Assembly (NCBI GenBank): GCA_016758965.1
Contig: JAEPRB010000178.1
Coordinates: forward strand, 22,021-86,020
Source of the DNA: Circinella minor
Lineage: Eukaryota; Mucoromycota; Mucoromycetes; Mucorales; Lichtheimiaceae
DNA: 64,000 nucleotides
Direction: 5' to 3'
Shown: piece by piece, positions 25,601 to 38,218 of the stretch
Layout: the number at the start of each line of letters is the position of its first letter
Numbering within the stretch: the first letter of the stretch is position 1
The notes under the pieces: model-generated
Told to the model about the DNA's origin: nothing
Database searches by the model: none
Seen by the model: the letters and a program-made list of their open reading frames with translations, nothing else
Translations under genes and position numbers: made by a program

Positions 25601-25986
25601 TCCATAACAACGGGTAAAAGTTTTATATGTGTTTTTTTTTTGTTTATGTGTGACACTTGAGAAAACAAATTTGTTCTTCTAATAATAACTTGCAAAAAGT
25701 AAATAACCTTATATCATATAAAATTGAGTCATTATAAAAATATATATATAATATATTATATTTATGCAATAACAAAAAAAAATGAAAAGAGCTCCATTTT
25801 TATTTATGCGGAGTACAAAAACATTAAACGCATGAAAAAAAAAAAAAAGATGAGGAGGCTAAGCCAACTTTTTTTTCTACTTTTCAGGTAGGAGTTTTTT
25901 TTTTTTTTTTTTGGTGCCTCGATAATTTTTTTTTTTTTTTTTTTACCTTCTTGATCTTCATTCAACATTTTTTTTTTATTTGAACC
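19661..25986. other. Gene-free AT-rich stretch upstream of RRP12
   Basis: More than 6 kb with no conserved coding segment on either strand. It contains many TACGTA hexamers (five between 23454 and 23845), poly-G tracts (23242, 24143, 25183) and long A/T homopolymers. Near 25849 a GATGAG lies 138 bases before the RRP12 start. Confidence 0.5.
25849..25854 (+). promoter_or_regulatory. PAC-like GATGAG element upstream of RRP12
   Basis: GATGAG is the core of the PAC motif that, with A/T-rich RRPE elements, controls ribosome-biogenesis genes in yeasts. It sits 138 bases upstream of the RRP12 start between poly-A and poly-T tracts. A six-base match in AT-rich DNA is weak evidence alone; the support is positional. 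Confidence 0.35.
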
Positions 25987-28900
25987 ATGGACGTCAAGTT
26001 TGAAAAAATTAGACGTCAGGTGAACTCCAAATTGGAGAATCAAAAACTGGTATGAAAATATATAATTATTATTATTGTCTTTTTTAGAAATTAAAAAGTA
26101 ATAATTAATTAACTCGAAAAAAAAAAACTTTTTTTATTTAAATTAGTATGCACGAACTTTGATCGCCATTGAAGAGGTATATTATATTTCCTTTTTGAAT
26201 AATAGTTTAATAATGTTTTATAATATATTCAATTATAAAATTTTATTTTTAGACCATTCGTGAACAAAATGGTACACTTTCTCCTGTAGCTTATTTTGGT
26301 GCCATTGTAAGTAAACTTATTTTTTATGCAGTTGAGGGATAAAATGAATTTATACTAAATAGGAATATCTAGATGACAACATTGCAAGCCACAGCATCTG
26401 ATAATGAAGTGACAGGTGCATTACTTTATTTATTAAATGAAGTATTTCCAGTGTAAGCTTTTTTAATATTTTTTTGGATGAACTATTATTATTCATTGAA
26501 ACTAAATAATTATTATTATAGTTTACCACAATCAGTGATTCGATCTAAATTTAATGATATTATGCCTATCTTGGAAGGTGTTTATGAATTAAATAAAGAT
26601 CAACAACCTATTGTTCGTTCAATTATTGGTTGTATGCAAGAACTTTTAGCAAATCAAGATGCTTCTATTTGGGGTATGCCATTAGCAAAAAAAGCATATC
26701 AAATGTTATTGATTCTTAGTGCTAATGCTTCACCAAAGGTATATATATATATTTAACTTATTTATATATGAAAAAAAAAACAAAAAAAAAGAAATATTGA
26801 ATAATAATAATATTATTATTTAGGCTCGTAAAGCTGCTCAAGATGCTGTTCGATCCATTTTATCACGTTCTCCACCACCTTGTACTATTCATCCAGCAGC
26901 CAATGGTACAGCTGAATTTATTTTACGTGTATTAAATGAAACAACAAAAAATGATCAACATGCTACACAACAAATTTTATCTCTTTTACAATCGATTATT
27001 CCTTATTGGCCACCCAATCAATTTTCAACTTTATGTCAATCTTTACTTCAACTTCCTAAATTTAATAATATTTTCCTTACAAAGGCTGCTTTTGATGTTT
27101 TTGAAACTCTTTTTGATGCTCAAGAAACTGATATTGATGAACCTAAATTTGCTGCATTGTTAAGAGTAAGTTGATTATTTTTGTTTTTGTTTTTTTTTTT
27201 AAAAAAAAGAGAGAGAGAGAGAAAAGGATCTCATTGAAAAATTTTTTTTCTAGTCAATTTGTGATATGAAACCTGCTGCTGTGGATGATCGATTATTACC
27301 TACATGGCTTATGATTATTAGTAAAGCTTATCCTGCTTATGCAAAGTAAGTTGTACATATACTTTGTTTTGGTTATATTTCTTTTTACTCATTTTTTTTT
27401 TGGTTCTCAGGGTTAATCCAGGTCAATGTGGTGCAGATATTGCTACTGTTTTTAGTGTTATCTTTAATGATTTCCAACAAGAATCACGTAGTTATAAATC
27501 GATTGCCAATTGTCTTATTGCTTTAATTGATTATTGTATTACTGAGGACATGATTATTCAAGCAAGTCAAAATATTGAAAATGGTGTCACTCAAATTGTC
27601 TCTGTTGTCGAAACGGGTTTAGGTGTTCATTTTCAACCTGCTTGGGTTCAAGTCATGTCTGTTCAACAAGCTTTATTTAAAAAATTACATTTTGCTTCTT
27701 CTCCTTTAATGAATGGATGTGTTGCCCTTTTGGGTGAATTACGTTTATCTCCTGCTGAATCTTACAAGGAACAATTGGATAAGACGTTGGGTGCTGCTAT
27801 TGCTACGATGGGACCTGAAAACTTTTTATCTATTTTACCATTAAATTTGGAAGGCAGTGGTACAGGTGATATCGGTCGTGCCTTTTTACTTCCTCTTTTA
27901 AAGACATATACAACCAATACCAACTTGTCTTATTTTGTCAATGTCTTGATGCCTTTGGGTGATCGATTAGCTGAAAAAGGACAACAAGCAAAAGATCGAG
28001 AAATGGAATTACAAGCTAAAGTATATGAAACTTTAGTCAATCAAATTTGGAGTCTTGCTCCTGGATTTTGTGATTTACCCAAGGATTTAACCACCGCTTT
28101 TAATAATACAGTAGCTGAACGATTCAGTTCTTTACTTTATTCTCAACCTGAATTACGTCCTACCGTAGCACAATCATTACAATTTTTGGTTGAAAAGAAT
28201 CAAGCTTTGGCACGTTCTGCTGCTTCAGATGAAGATTTACAAAAAGCCTATGGTGTATCCAAAACACAAGCTCAAGAAAATTTGAAATATATGAGTCAAT
28301 TTTCTGTCAATTATTTGGCTGTCTTTTTCAATGTCTATAGTCAAATTGCTGCTGCTTATCGTGGATTTTTGGCTGATGTTATCAAGAGTTATTTAAGTGT
28401 AGCTACACCTCAAGATGTAAATGATACATTTAAAAAAGTACTTGGTCTTTTAACTCAAGCTTTGGAAAAAAAGACAGGTGGTTCTGTTTCAAATAATGAT
28501 CCAACGGTGCCTCCACCCATGTCACATACCATGTTAGATCTTGCTGTTGTCATGATTCCTTATTTGGATACCGAATCCATTGAACTTTTGTATAATGGTA
28601 CAGTGACTACCTTATTAGGTAAAGAAGATGAACCAGCATTACAAAAGAAGGGATACAAGGTTCTTAAACATTTGATTGATTCAACTTTGGGTCGTCAAGT
28701 TGCATTGAATCATATTGATGAATTACAAGCTAAAGTATTGGAAGCAACAGCATCATGTACTGTATCAGCACGTAAAGATCGTATCAAGGCATTATTTGCT
28801 ATTGTTCAAATTTTACCTTCCAGTGATTTACATTTTATTCCTGCTGTTCTTTCAGAAACCGTTATTAGTTCTAAGGATAGTAATGAAAAGACACGTAATG

Positions 28901-29081
28901 TGGCTTTTGCTTTACTTGTAGAAATGGGTGAAAAAATGAAACAAGGAGGTGTTGTAAAGAATAGTAAATTGGAAGGTTTAGATGAAGCTGTACCTGATGG
29001 TAAGTTGAAAAATTTCAAATTAATATTATTTTCAATGTGAAAACAAAACAAAACAAAAAAATTGATCAAGTTTTTCATATA

Positions 29082-29129
<48 letters not shown>

Positions 29130-30448
29130 CTCCTGCAAGTATTAGTGAATACTTTACTATGGTTACTGCTGGTTTAGCAGGTACTACTGCTCATATGATT
29201 GCTGCCACTATTACTGGTTTATCTCGTATCTTTTTCGAATTTAAAGGTAAAGTATATAACAAAAAAAAATAGTATATATTATAATTCATGTGATTAATCT
29301 TTCATTCTTTGCCCGATATATAAATAGATGATATTTCTGCTGATTTAGCATTAGAATTACTTCAAACCATTAATGTATTTGTTGGTGCTAATAATCGTGA
29401 AATTGTTCGTTCTGCTCTTGGTTATCTCAAAGTGTGTATTGTGGTTTTGGATGATAGTTTATTAAGTCCTCAATTGGTTCAAGTAGTCGATAGTTTATTA
29501 AAATGCAGTCATCAAACCAAGAATCATTTTAAACCCAAGATTCGTCATATTTTTGAACGACTTATTCGAAGATTTGGTTATGAACGTGTAGCTGAAGCCG
29601 TACCACAAGAAGATAAAAAATTAATTAATAATATTCAAAAACGTCGTATGCGTGCCAAGAGAAAGAAATCAGCTGCTAACCATCATGGTGAATCAAGTGA
29701 TGAAGAAGAAGATATTGCCGCTCGTCAATCAGCTAAAAAAGTGGGTGCCGGATATCATGATGCTTATGAAGAAGTATTATATGGTAGTGAAAGTGAATTG
29801 GAAGGTTCAGATGATGATGAAGAAATGGTTTCCAATGGTAAATCGGGTCTTGGTAAAAATGCAAGTGGAAATACAAAGAAGAATGGAGGAAGAGATACAT
29901 TTATTCGTGAAGGTGTTGATGATACACCTTTGGATTTCTTGGATCGTTCTGCATTGGCACGTATTACTTCTACCAAACCACAACAAAAGAAACAACAACA
30001 ACAACAAAGTCTTGCTCAATCTGCACAATATAATGATGAGGGTCGTATGGTATTTAATGAATCTGGTGATAGTGATTCTGGTGAAGAAGAAGAAACAGGT
30101 GAAGAAGTTGATAAAACAGATTATTACATGTTGGCACAAAAGAGTGCTCATGGATTTGTTCGTACAGAACAAAATAAGATTCGATTCAAAAAAGGTGGAA
30201 AAGATGATGATGAAGATGATGATGCAATGGATGTTGATGGAGAAAATAAAAGAAAGAAGAAACAACGTGTTAAGAAACAACAATATGAACTTATTGGTAA
30301 AGAATATCGATCGAAACGAGCTGGTGGTGATGTTAAATCTAAAGATAAAGCAGATCCTTATGCATATATGCCACTTGGTAAAGTTATTAAAAAGAAGGGT
30401 CGAAGCAAAGGTCCAAAGGTTACATTTACTGGTCGTGTCAAACGATAA
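25987..30448 (+). CDS. RRP12: Ribosomal RNA processing protein 12 (NUC173/HEAT repeat)
   Basis: Ten exons: 25987-26049, 26147-26176, 26253-26306, 26373-26452, 26522-26738, 26824-27165, 27254-27345, 27411-28999, 29130-29246 and 29328-30448. They encode 1234 residues, close to the ~1230 of yeast Rrp12. Exon 2 is only 30 bases. The body is helical HEAT-type repeat containing the NUC173 region. The last ~270 residues are alternating acidic and basic, with RRMRAKRKKS near base 29645 and a Lys/Arg-rich tail (KKGRSKGPKVTFTGRVKR). Rrp12 accompanies pre-40S and pre-60S particles and helps their nuclear export; this is family knowledge. The ATG at 25987 gives a short N-terminus that flows in frame through all ten exons. 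Intron 8 (29000-29129) contains a TA microsatellite. Confidence 0.9.
29085..29129. repeat. TA microsatellite in RRP12 intron
   Basis: About 20 TA units running directly into the TATAG acceptor of the following exon, replacing the usual pyrimidine tract. Confidence 0.85.
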
Positions 30449-30458
30449 ATTATTCTCC

Positions 30459-30463
<5 letters not shown>

Positions 30464-30494
<31 letters not shown>
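30464..30494. repeat. CA microsatellite in the RRP12/APC5 3' spacer
   Basis: About 15 CA units just after the RRP12 stop codon, in the 244-bp spacer between convergent RRP12 and APC5. Confidence 0.85.
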
Positions 30495-30692
30495 CCCTTC
30501 CCCTGTCATATTTCAACATATCAAAAAAGTATTCTTTTTTATTTTTTCATTATTATTTTTGTAATATCTCCCAATTTTTTTTTTTTTCAATAGCATGTTT
30601 TTTCATTATATAATTATCACATCCTTATTATAATCCTTTGTTTCTTAGAATAAGATTTTCTCCTTTTTTTTTTTTGTACATGTATATTTTTA

Positions 30693-33600
30693 TTATGATG
30701 TCATTGTAGCTTCAGTTACAATATTAGTAGTAGTAATAGTAGTTGTACTATTTGTTAAAAATGATTTTAACCAACTCACTTGTTGAATATCAGTTTCTGA
30801 ACCCATTTGTTGATATGCTAATATATTATATAAAATTTGAGAGAGAGTATGTGTGTGTGAGAGAACTTTTTTTTTTTTGGCGGGAAGGGGGAGGGAAGGC
30901 TAAAATAATTATATTTTTTATTTACCTGCTTCAGATTTATTAAGATAATGTAATGATGTTTCCATTTGATCATCTTCAAAAAGTGCTTTTGAATAAGCAA
31001 ATTGAAAATCAGCTTGTAATTTTAATGATCCTTGTGCAAGTACTTGAGGAAACATACTTTCAAGCATATCAATAGCAATTTTAGGTTTTAATTGTTCAAG
31101 ATAAGCTTCTGATAATTTTATAGCTGCAGTATAATATCGATTAAAATCAGATGCTTTATTACTAGTAACTAATGCTTTTTGAAGCCATTCCATTGCACTT
31201 TTTATATCTCCTCGATCCTATATATATATATATTATAGAGTAAATATATATTCTATTTCATTAAATAAAAGTAATTTTGTTTTCTAGTTACCAAATCAAT
31301 TCGACCCCATCCAATCATAACTTGAGCTAATTGTGAAGGATGATCTGATTTTTTTAATATATCATAACATTTTTGTAAAAGTAAACAAGCCTATATATAA
31401 AATAGATGAGTTATTTTTCATTTCAGAAAATAAAAAATAAAAAAAAATTAGGGTATACCTCATCTGGATGATTTTCTTTATAATTTTGTTCTGCAAATTG
31501 TTCAAATGCTTCAAATCGTTCTTCTGGCATTTTTGGATGAATATAAACTAATAAATTTTCTTGTCCTGAAATATCTTGATGTTTTTTTCTATATATATAA
31601 TATTAGTTAACGAAAAGTATATATATATATATATATATATATTATTTATTATGTCTTACAATTTTTTTGCTAATTGATGTTTATAACGACATGATACTTG
31701 TTTCCAAGATAATAATTTTATACTTTGATCTGGATATTTTTTTGCAAATTGATCAAGTAATTTTATAGCTTGTTCATATTCACCTATAGAAGCATGCTTG
31801 TATATATATATTTATTAAATACATGTCAAAGTTAAATATAATTTTTTAATTTAAATTATTACCATATTAGCAGCAAGTATATATGTTTGTTCAATACTAG
31901 AAACATCACCTTCTTTAATATCAAGTGCAATATCTAAATAAACTTTAGCTTGAACACGATCACCTATATAAAATAATAAATATATAAAAAGTCATTAATA
32001 TAAATTATTATATAATTATTATTATTATTATTATGATTATGATTACCATAAAGATTCCAAACAATAGTTTTCATTAGATATTCCAATTTATTTAAATAAT
32101 CAATATTAGCAAGTGATGCTTGTACTGTACTACTATGAATAGCTTCAAATACTTTATTGGCTGAATCACCCTAAATATATACATATATAAATATTAATAA
32201 AAAAAAAATAAGAATGAATTTCATTTTTTTCAACATACTCTTTGTATCATTTCTTTTGCTCTAGATAATTTATCTAAACATTCAATATAAGCAACATTTG
32301 GATTGGAGGATTCATCTGCTATACTATACATAGGATATTGATCTGTAAGAGAAGAATCATTTCCTTTAATAAATCGAATCCAACTATATAAAAAAAATAA
32401 TAATTATTTATTGTGAGTAAAAAAAAAAAAAACTCATTTATTTAGTTAATTTTATTTTATTTACCTTAAAACTTCATTTAAACAATTTTCATCTTGATTT
32501 TCTCTAGCAATATCAAGTGCTTCATCTAATGCCTATTATAAAATAATATTCTTTATGTTATTTATATTTATATATATACTTTTCCTTTTCTTAATAAATA
32601 GGATCTTTACTGCAAGTGCTTGTTGTGAATGACCAAATTTAGCTTCAAGTACACCTAAACTTAAAAGTGCATATTGATACATGGGTCTAATAATAATAAT
32701 AAATGAGTATAAAGTATATTTATTATGTAATCTAAAAAAAAAAATATTAACTTCTTACGTTTCTGTACTTAATAAACAATAATCAAAAAAACGATGTAAA
32801 CTTGTTAATGCTCCTTGATATTCACCCGTTCGAATATAATTAAGAAAACTATTTAAGATAATATAAATATTACTAGTTTTCTTTTATCCTATCATTAAAT
32901 AATATTTACCGAACTTGATCAATTTTACGAATATCAGGAGCATTCGATTGTAAAAAGTTTAAATATTTATGTAAAACAGCAGGTGGAATTTCACTTGTAT
33001 CAGTTCCTAAATTTTTAATTAATTAGTTTTCAATGATGGGAAAATGAAATGAAATAATACTTTACTTTCAATCTTTTGAGCTTCTGTTGTTAAGAAACGA
33101 TCTACGAAATGATCAGAAAACCACCAACCTATTACAAAAAACTAGTGTAAGTATATATATATATTATTATAATAATAATAAACTTACCATCATGTTTAAT
33201 TTTTAAATCATCTTTTGTTGATAAAATTATAGAAGGTTTTTTATAAAGTATTGAATTCATATCCACATCCATTGTATTATTATTATTATTATTATTAGAT
33301 GCAACATAATGTTGAAATATAGTAAATAATTCTGTTCGTTGTTGCATAGATGATTTTGAAAATTCTAATCGACAACGACGTACAAATATACCAAATAAAC
33401 TTGATTTATCTAATATAGCAATATCTGTTGAATCCATCTATAATATAATATATAAAATATATGAATGAGGATTGATTTTAAAATAAAAGTCTTTATATAT
33501 ATTTACCATATTATCTTTTTCTTCTAATATATCAATTAATGCTATAATATAATAGTATACAAGTAAATATTATTACGTATATGATTTGTATATATTAAAA

Positions 33601-34078
33601 TGAAAAAAAGAAAATATTTTTACATGATAAAAATTGAAATAATAAAAAAGGTGTATTAATAGTAATAATCTAAATAACTCTATTTTTTTTAGTTTTTTTT
33701 TTTTTTTTTTTTCTCTAGAATATTAAGTATAATAATATTACATAATTACGAATGGCATGAACAAGTTCTTCAGAAAACTCATTAAATTGATTTAATACTT
33801 GTTCAAGATTAGGTTCTGGTTGTGTATCACAAGTCTATTATTTATTATTATAATTAAAAAGATCCCTTTTTGTTTTTTTGTTTTTTTTTTTCAATTGAAC
33901 TAAAAATAAATAAATTACTTACTTCAATACTATCAAGAATGAAACCAACAAGTTTTGGATTAACAGTAGCAGGTAGTTCATAATGACAAAATTTATGTAT
34001 AAGAATAAGAATTATTATTTTAAATGGAGTAAGACAACTTGTACGTATAACACTTTGTGAAATCATAATTTTTAACAT
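30693..34078 (-). CDS. APC5: Anaphase-promoting complex subunit 5
   Basis: Eighteen exons rebuilt on the minus strand: 34078-33923, 33834-33742, 33669-33624, 33541-33507, 33437-33188, 33128-33066, 33006-32910, 32848-32759, 32686-32611, 32532-32465, 32383-32239, 32170-32047, 31963-31863, 31796-31660, 31588-31459, 31390-31292, 31217-30926 and 30817-30693. All phases close, giving 708 residues. N-terminal LTPFKIIILILIHKF, then SSLFGIFVRRCRLEFSK and later YQYALLSLGVLEAKFGHSQQ follow the order of conserved blocks in metazoan and fungal Apc5. The rest is TPR-like helix repeats. Apc5 is a scaffold subunit of the APC/C ubiquitin ligase that drives anaphase; this is family knowledge. Exon 4 is 35 bases. 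The exact start could be the second ATG four codons later. Confidence 0.85.
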
Positions 34079-34398
34079 GTAAAAAAAAAAAAAAAAAGAA
34101 ACGCGATTTTTCTTTAAAAAAACTAGAATATTTCCTTTTTTGGATATGAAAAGAATTCATTTATTATGATTACAATATAGTTTAATTGCAAAAGTTAATA
34201 CAAAAATAAAAAGTTAGATACAAAAAATAAAAAGTTAGATACAAAAAAATAAGAAATTAAATACAAAAAATAAATTGAATACAAAAAATATATATAAAAA
34301 TGTTATTTAAAAAATAATAATAATAATAATAATAATACATAAAAAAAAAAAAGGGAAATCTATACAAAAAAAAGGGGGGGGCGGGGAAAGATAAAGGA
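34079..34398. other. Spacer between small zinc protein and APC5
   Basis: It contains a short tandem array of the word AATACAAAAAATAAA (AGTTAGATACAAAAAATAAA variants, about 34196-34285), an AAT microsatellite at ~34312-34337 and a G8 tract at ~34373. No gene. Confidence 0.55.
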
Positions 34399-34875
34399 TT
34401 AATCTTTTTCTTTTTGACATTGTGGACATTTTGGACCTTCTTGAGTGTTTGAATTTATAATAGGATAAATAATATCATGTTTATCACAATAACGAAAACA
34501 ACGTTCACAATAATCATGTGTATCCATTCCTAAAGCTCGATTACAATACGGACAACTTTTTCTACATGTATCACAATGCCATCCAGGTCCTAAAGTTTTA
34601 CCACATTCACCACATGTTGCTTTTGTTTCTTCTTCTTCTTCTTCTTCTTCTTGTTCATCATAGGATTCAGAATCAATTGTTGGTGAAGGAGAATTTCTTG
34701 TTGAACATGGATAATAATATTGATTATTACTATTATTATTATAATTATTATAATTGTAATAAGATGTATTATTAGTTCGTATAAATGGGTAACATGTATT
34801 ATTATTACAAGTAGTAGTTGTAGTAGTAATATAGTTTTGATAAGGTAAAAAAGATAAATTAATAATAGAAGGCAT
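34399..34875 (-). CDS. Small cysteine-rich zinc-binding protein, unidentified
   Basis: Intronless, 158 residues. The N-terminal 75 residues are Asn/Tyr/Thr-rich. A poly-Glu run follows. The C-terminal 75 residues carry six or seven Cys pairs: CGECGK, WHCDTCRKSCPYCNRALG, YCERCFRYCDKH and CPQCQ. The spacing suggests two or three zinc ribbons or a LIM-like treble clef, but it does not fit the LIM consensus exactly. The ATG at 34875 is the first in frame. It is divergent from the TOF1-like gene, 683 bases away, and could share its promoter. Function unknown. Confidence 0.6.
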   Translation of the reverse strand: MPSIINLSFLPYQNYITTTTTTCNNNTCYPFIRTNNTSYYNYNNYNNNSNNQYYYPCSTRNSPSPTIDSESYDEQEEEEEEEETKATCGECGKTLGPGWHCDTCRKSCPYCNRALGMDTHDYCERCFRYCDKHDIIYPIINSNTQEGPKCPQCQKEKD

Positions 34876-35408
34876 TAAAAAAATACATTGATGATAACAT
34901 ACATAAATTGTTTTTCAAGTGAATAAGGGGTTATTTATATAGTTTTTTTTTTTTTTTTTCAAATAGAAAACTTGTATGAAACCAGATATACAGCTGCGGA
35001 GTAATTTTAAGCATGGAAAAAGCTTAAAAGATCATTCACTTTTTTTTTTTAATATGATAATATAATAAGTGTTATGTTCCAACTTCATTTTTTTAAATCT
35101 ATTTTAACTCGTTTTAATTAATATTATTATTTCTCTGGAAAATAAAAGCTTTCTATTTTGTATGTAGTCATGGTAACTTATACTCTTCATATCAATTTAT
35201 ATATTATTATATATATATAAACAGTGAATAAAATACTGTATTATATTAATACCTTACTATCATAATGATAACTATAACCATGAACATCATAATAATTATA
35301 TTAACTATTCATATTATTGTAGTAAACTTTTTTTTTTTTTATTATTGATCCTTTCTTATTATTATTTTCTGTAGAGAAAAAAATAGTGTTTTCTATCCAA
35401 ATTTTTGA

Positions 35409-35424
35409 CACGAAACAAACGCGT
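35409..35424 (+). promoter_or_regulatory. SCB-like CACGAAA and MCB ACGCGT
   Basis: CACGAAA at 35409-35415 and ACGCGT at 35419-35424, 135-150 bases before the TOF1 start codon. These are the core sites of SBF and MBF, the G1/S regulators of fungi. Tof1/Swi1 is a replication-fork protein, so the location fits the expected timing. Confidence 0.55.
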
Positions 35425-35497
35425 ATAAAACACTGAAACCGGAATTTTATAAATTCCGAAAACTTTCAAGAAGAAAGAAAAAAAAAAAAAGTTCACC

Positions 35498-35503
35498 ACG
35501 CGT
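35498..35503 (+). promoter_or_regulatory. Second MCB box ACGCGT
   Basis: ACGCGT 56-61 bases before the TOF1 start codon, flanked by poly-A and poly-T. It is a second copy of the G1/S box in the same promoter. Confidence 0.55.
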
Positions 35504-35558
35504 TTTTTTAACTACGTTTCCCCCTTCTCCTTTTTTTAATAATAATTGAAACAAAACC

Positions 35559-35789
35559 ATGGACCATGAAGACCATGATATTGAACAAACCAATCGAAAT
35601 TATATTTTAGCAACATGTGCTGCTTTAGGTGGTTTTGAAGAAAAATTAAATATTTCTTCTGGAAAACTAGAAAAAGTTTACATGTTGGGTGATGAAGCAC
35701 TTGGTAACACTTTTTTCAAACCCTTTTCACTCTCTCTCTCTCTATATAAATACATATATACAACAACCCAATCTAATGGAACTTTTCAT

Positions 35790-35834
<45 letters not shown>

Positions 35835-38182
35835 TAGGTTGTTTAAAAGATTTAAAACGTGCTATTCGTGCAGAAAGTCAAACACCTTATAAAACGTTTT
35901 TACCTGCTATTGCTGAATTTAACTTGATTGAATCGGATCTTATACCCATTATTTTACTTCATGCACGCGATTCTTCCGATTTAGCCAATCGTTTTATACT
36001 TGCTTGTGGTATTTATATTTTTTTTTTTTAAAAAAAAAGGAATGGGAGGGAGGAGAAAAGAACTTTTCCAAGGTACTTATATATTTTTTTTTCTTTTGGT
36101 TAGTCGAATTACTTGTACCCATGACTTGGCCTATACAATATGATAGTGAAGAAGATCTCGAAAATTATGATCCTAATTTACTTGATCGTTATCGTCGTTA
36201 TAAACTTGCTCTTTTACAACCAAAAATACTTGAAGCTATTACTGGTTTAATTACAGGACCATTAAGTATCCCTTATCGGTAAAGTATCATAGAGGGGAGG
36301 AAGATCATTGGAATAGGGAAAAAAAAAAAAACTCATATTTTTTTTTATTTAGTGAACGTTCTCTTCATGATCAAACTGTGATTCGTCTTATATTATATTT
36401 TTTTCGTAATATTACATCAATTCCTGACTTGGAAGCTAAACATGATTTATCAGAAGAAACTTTACGTATGGCTTATTTACAGGTAAAAAAAAAAAAAAAA
36501 AAAAAGAATAGAATTATTAAAAAATTTGTTATTTTATGGATTATTTTTTACTTATTATTATTATATAGCAAAAAACTGTATTAAGATTTTGTGAAACGGG
36601 TATTATGGATTTATTAATGGCTATTGCATCGAATAGTTCAGAAACGGATGCATCAGAATGGAATGTTATTGTATTGGAAATTTTATATAATATTTTACGA
36701 AATGTATCTCCTAAAGATGTATTTAATGGTGATACAGTAGATGATGTAAGTAATATATATATGTATGTATGTATGATACTGCATAAATTTTTAAAAAAAA
36801 AACTTATCATTGACGTCATTTATTTTTAGAATGATAGTACAAATATACTTTCCGATAAATTAGCCAATTTATTAAGAGAAGAAACTAGAGTGAAACGAAT
36901 TAAAACGAAAAATCAACCTACTCGACATGGAAGGTTTGGAGGCAGTTTTGCCATTAAAGGATGGGTAAATAAATAAATAAAAAACCTTTGAGAAAATATG
37001 GATTATTTTGGTAAATGATGGATTAATACTTTAATTTTGTAGGATGGTAATACACTTGTATCACATAAACCAGAAGCTGCTTATACTGATTTAAGTGTAC
37101 TTCTCAATGTAAATAAAAAAGAAGATCGAAGAGGAAAAAAAAGAAAAGAAATGGTAAATAAATATTTTTTTCATCTATTTATCCGATCAGATAAAAAAAA
37201 AAAAAAACTAAACGCATATACATATAGGATGAAATTAATGTTCGTAAGACATATGTTAGTAGCACTGCTTTAAAAAATTTAAAAGATATGGCACAAACAT
37301 TTATAGATGCTTCTTTTAATGGTAATTTTGGGTTTGATGTTGATTTAAGCGAGGTTTAAATCCGAAAGTTTTTCCGTCATTAATTATTTTTTTACCCCGA
37401 CTATGTTGGGCCGACTATTTTTCCGTTTTTCTACATAGAATTTTATCTTTCATTAATCAAAGATATTGAAAGAGAAAATCCAAAAATCTTAGTAAAAGAT
37501 CATGTACCCTTTTTTCATACTATGCGATGGTTTTTAGAATATTTTAGTTATGAAAAAGAAGCGACTAATAGAAAAAAAGAACAAGAACAAAAGAAACAAC
37601 AAGAAAAAGATGATTTATTTAATAATGGTGAATTATTTGTACCAAGACATACTACAGGGGAAGAAGAATCCGGCAGGACCGGTGGTTTAGTTGGAGAAAT
37701 AGAAACATTAAATCAAAATGAACAGAAAGAAGAAGAATTGACTGGATTTGATTATGATCAAGTAGCAAGTGCTATGGATTTACGAGCTTTTATGGTTTGT
37801 TTACGTTGGATGAGAACTGCTATTGAACAAAAGGTAAAAAATTAATGGATAAATATATATATATATATAATGAAAATTAAATTTTATAAATTGTTTTATA
37901 TATATATATATATAGTTATGGCTACACGCTCAAGTCGCTGCTGATAATTTTAGACAACTTGTAAGTAAAAACAAGTATGAATAAGATTTAAGCAACAGAG
38001 ATAGCAGCTAATGAATTTATCATTTAATTAGCTTATTACAGTGAATGCCATGACAAAAGCACCACAAGAAGAATATCGAGAAGTTGCTGAATATATTCAA
38101 AGTAACATTTATCATGAACATTCAACATTGGATCTTTTTACTGATTTATTAAAAGAATACAAAAATCAATCTTATGGGTAAG

Positions 38183-38218
<36 letters not shown>

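Larger units (their letters stand above)
34876..35558. promoter_or_regulatory. Divergent promoter between the zinc protein and TOF1
   Basis: AT-rich spacer of 683 bases between two divergent start codons. Its TOF1-proximal 150 bases carry two ACGCGT boxes and one CACGAAA, annotated separately, and are less AT-rich than the rest. Confidence 0.6.

Noticed and set aside
29652..30593. 313-codon second plus frame and 217-codon minus frame over the RRP12 C-terminus
   Set aside because: They overlap the lysine/acid-rich end of RRP12 and consist of Met/Lys/Val or Ile/Phe runs caused by its repetitive codons.
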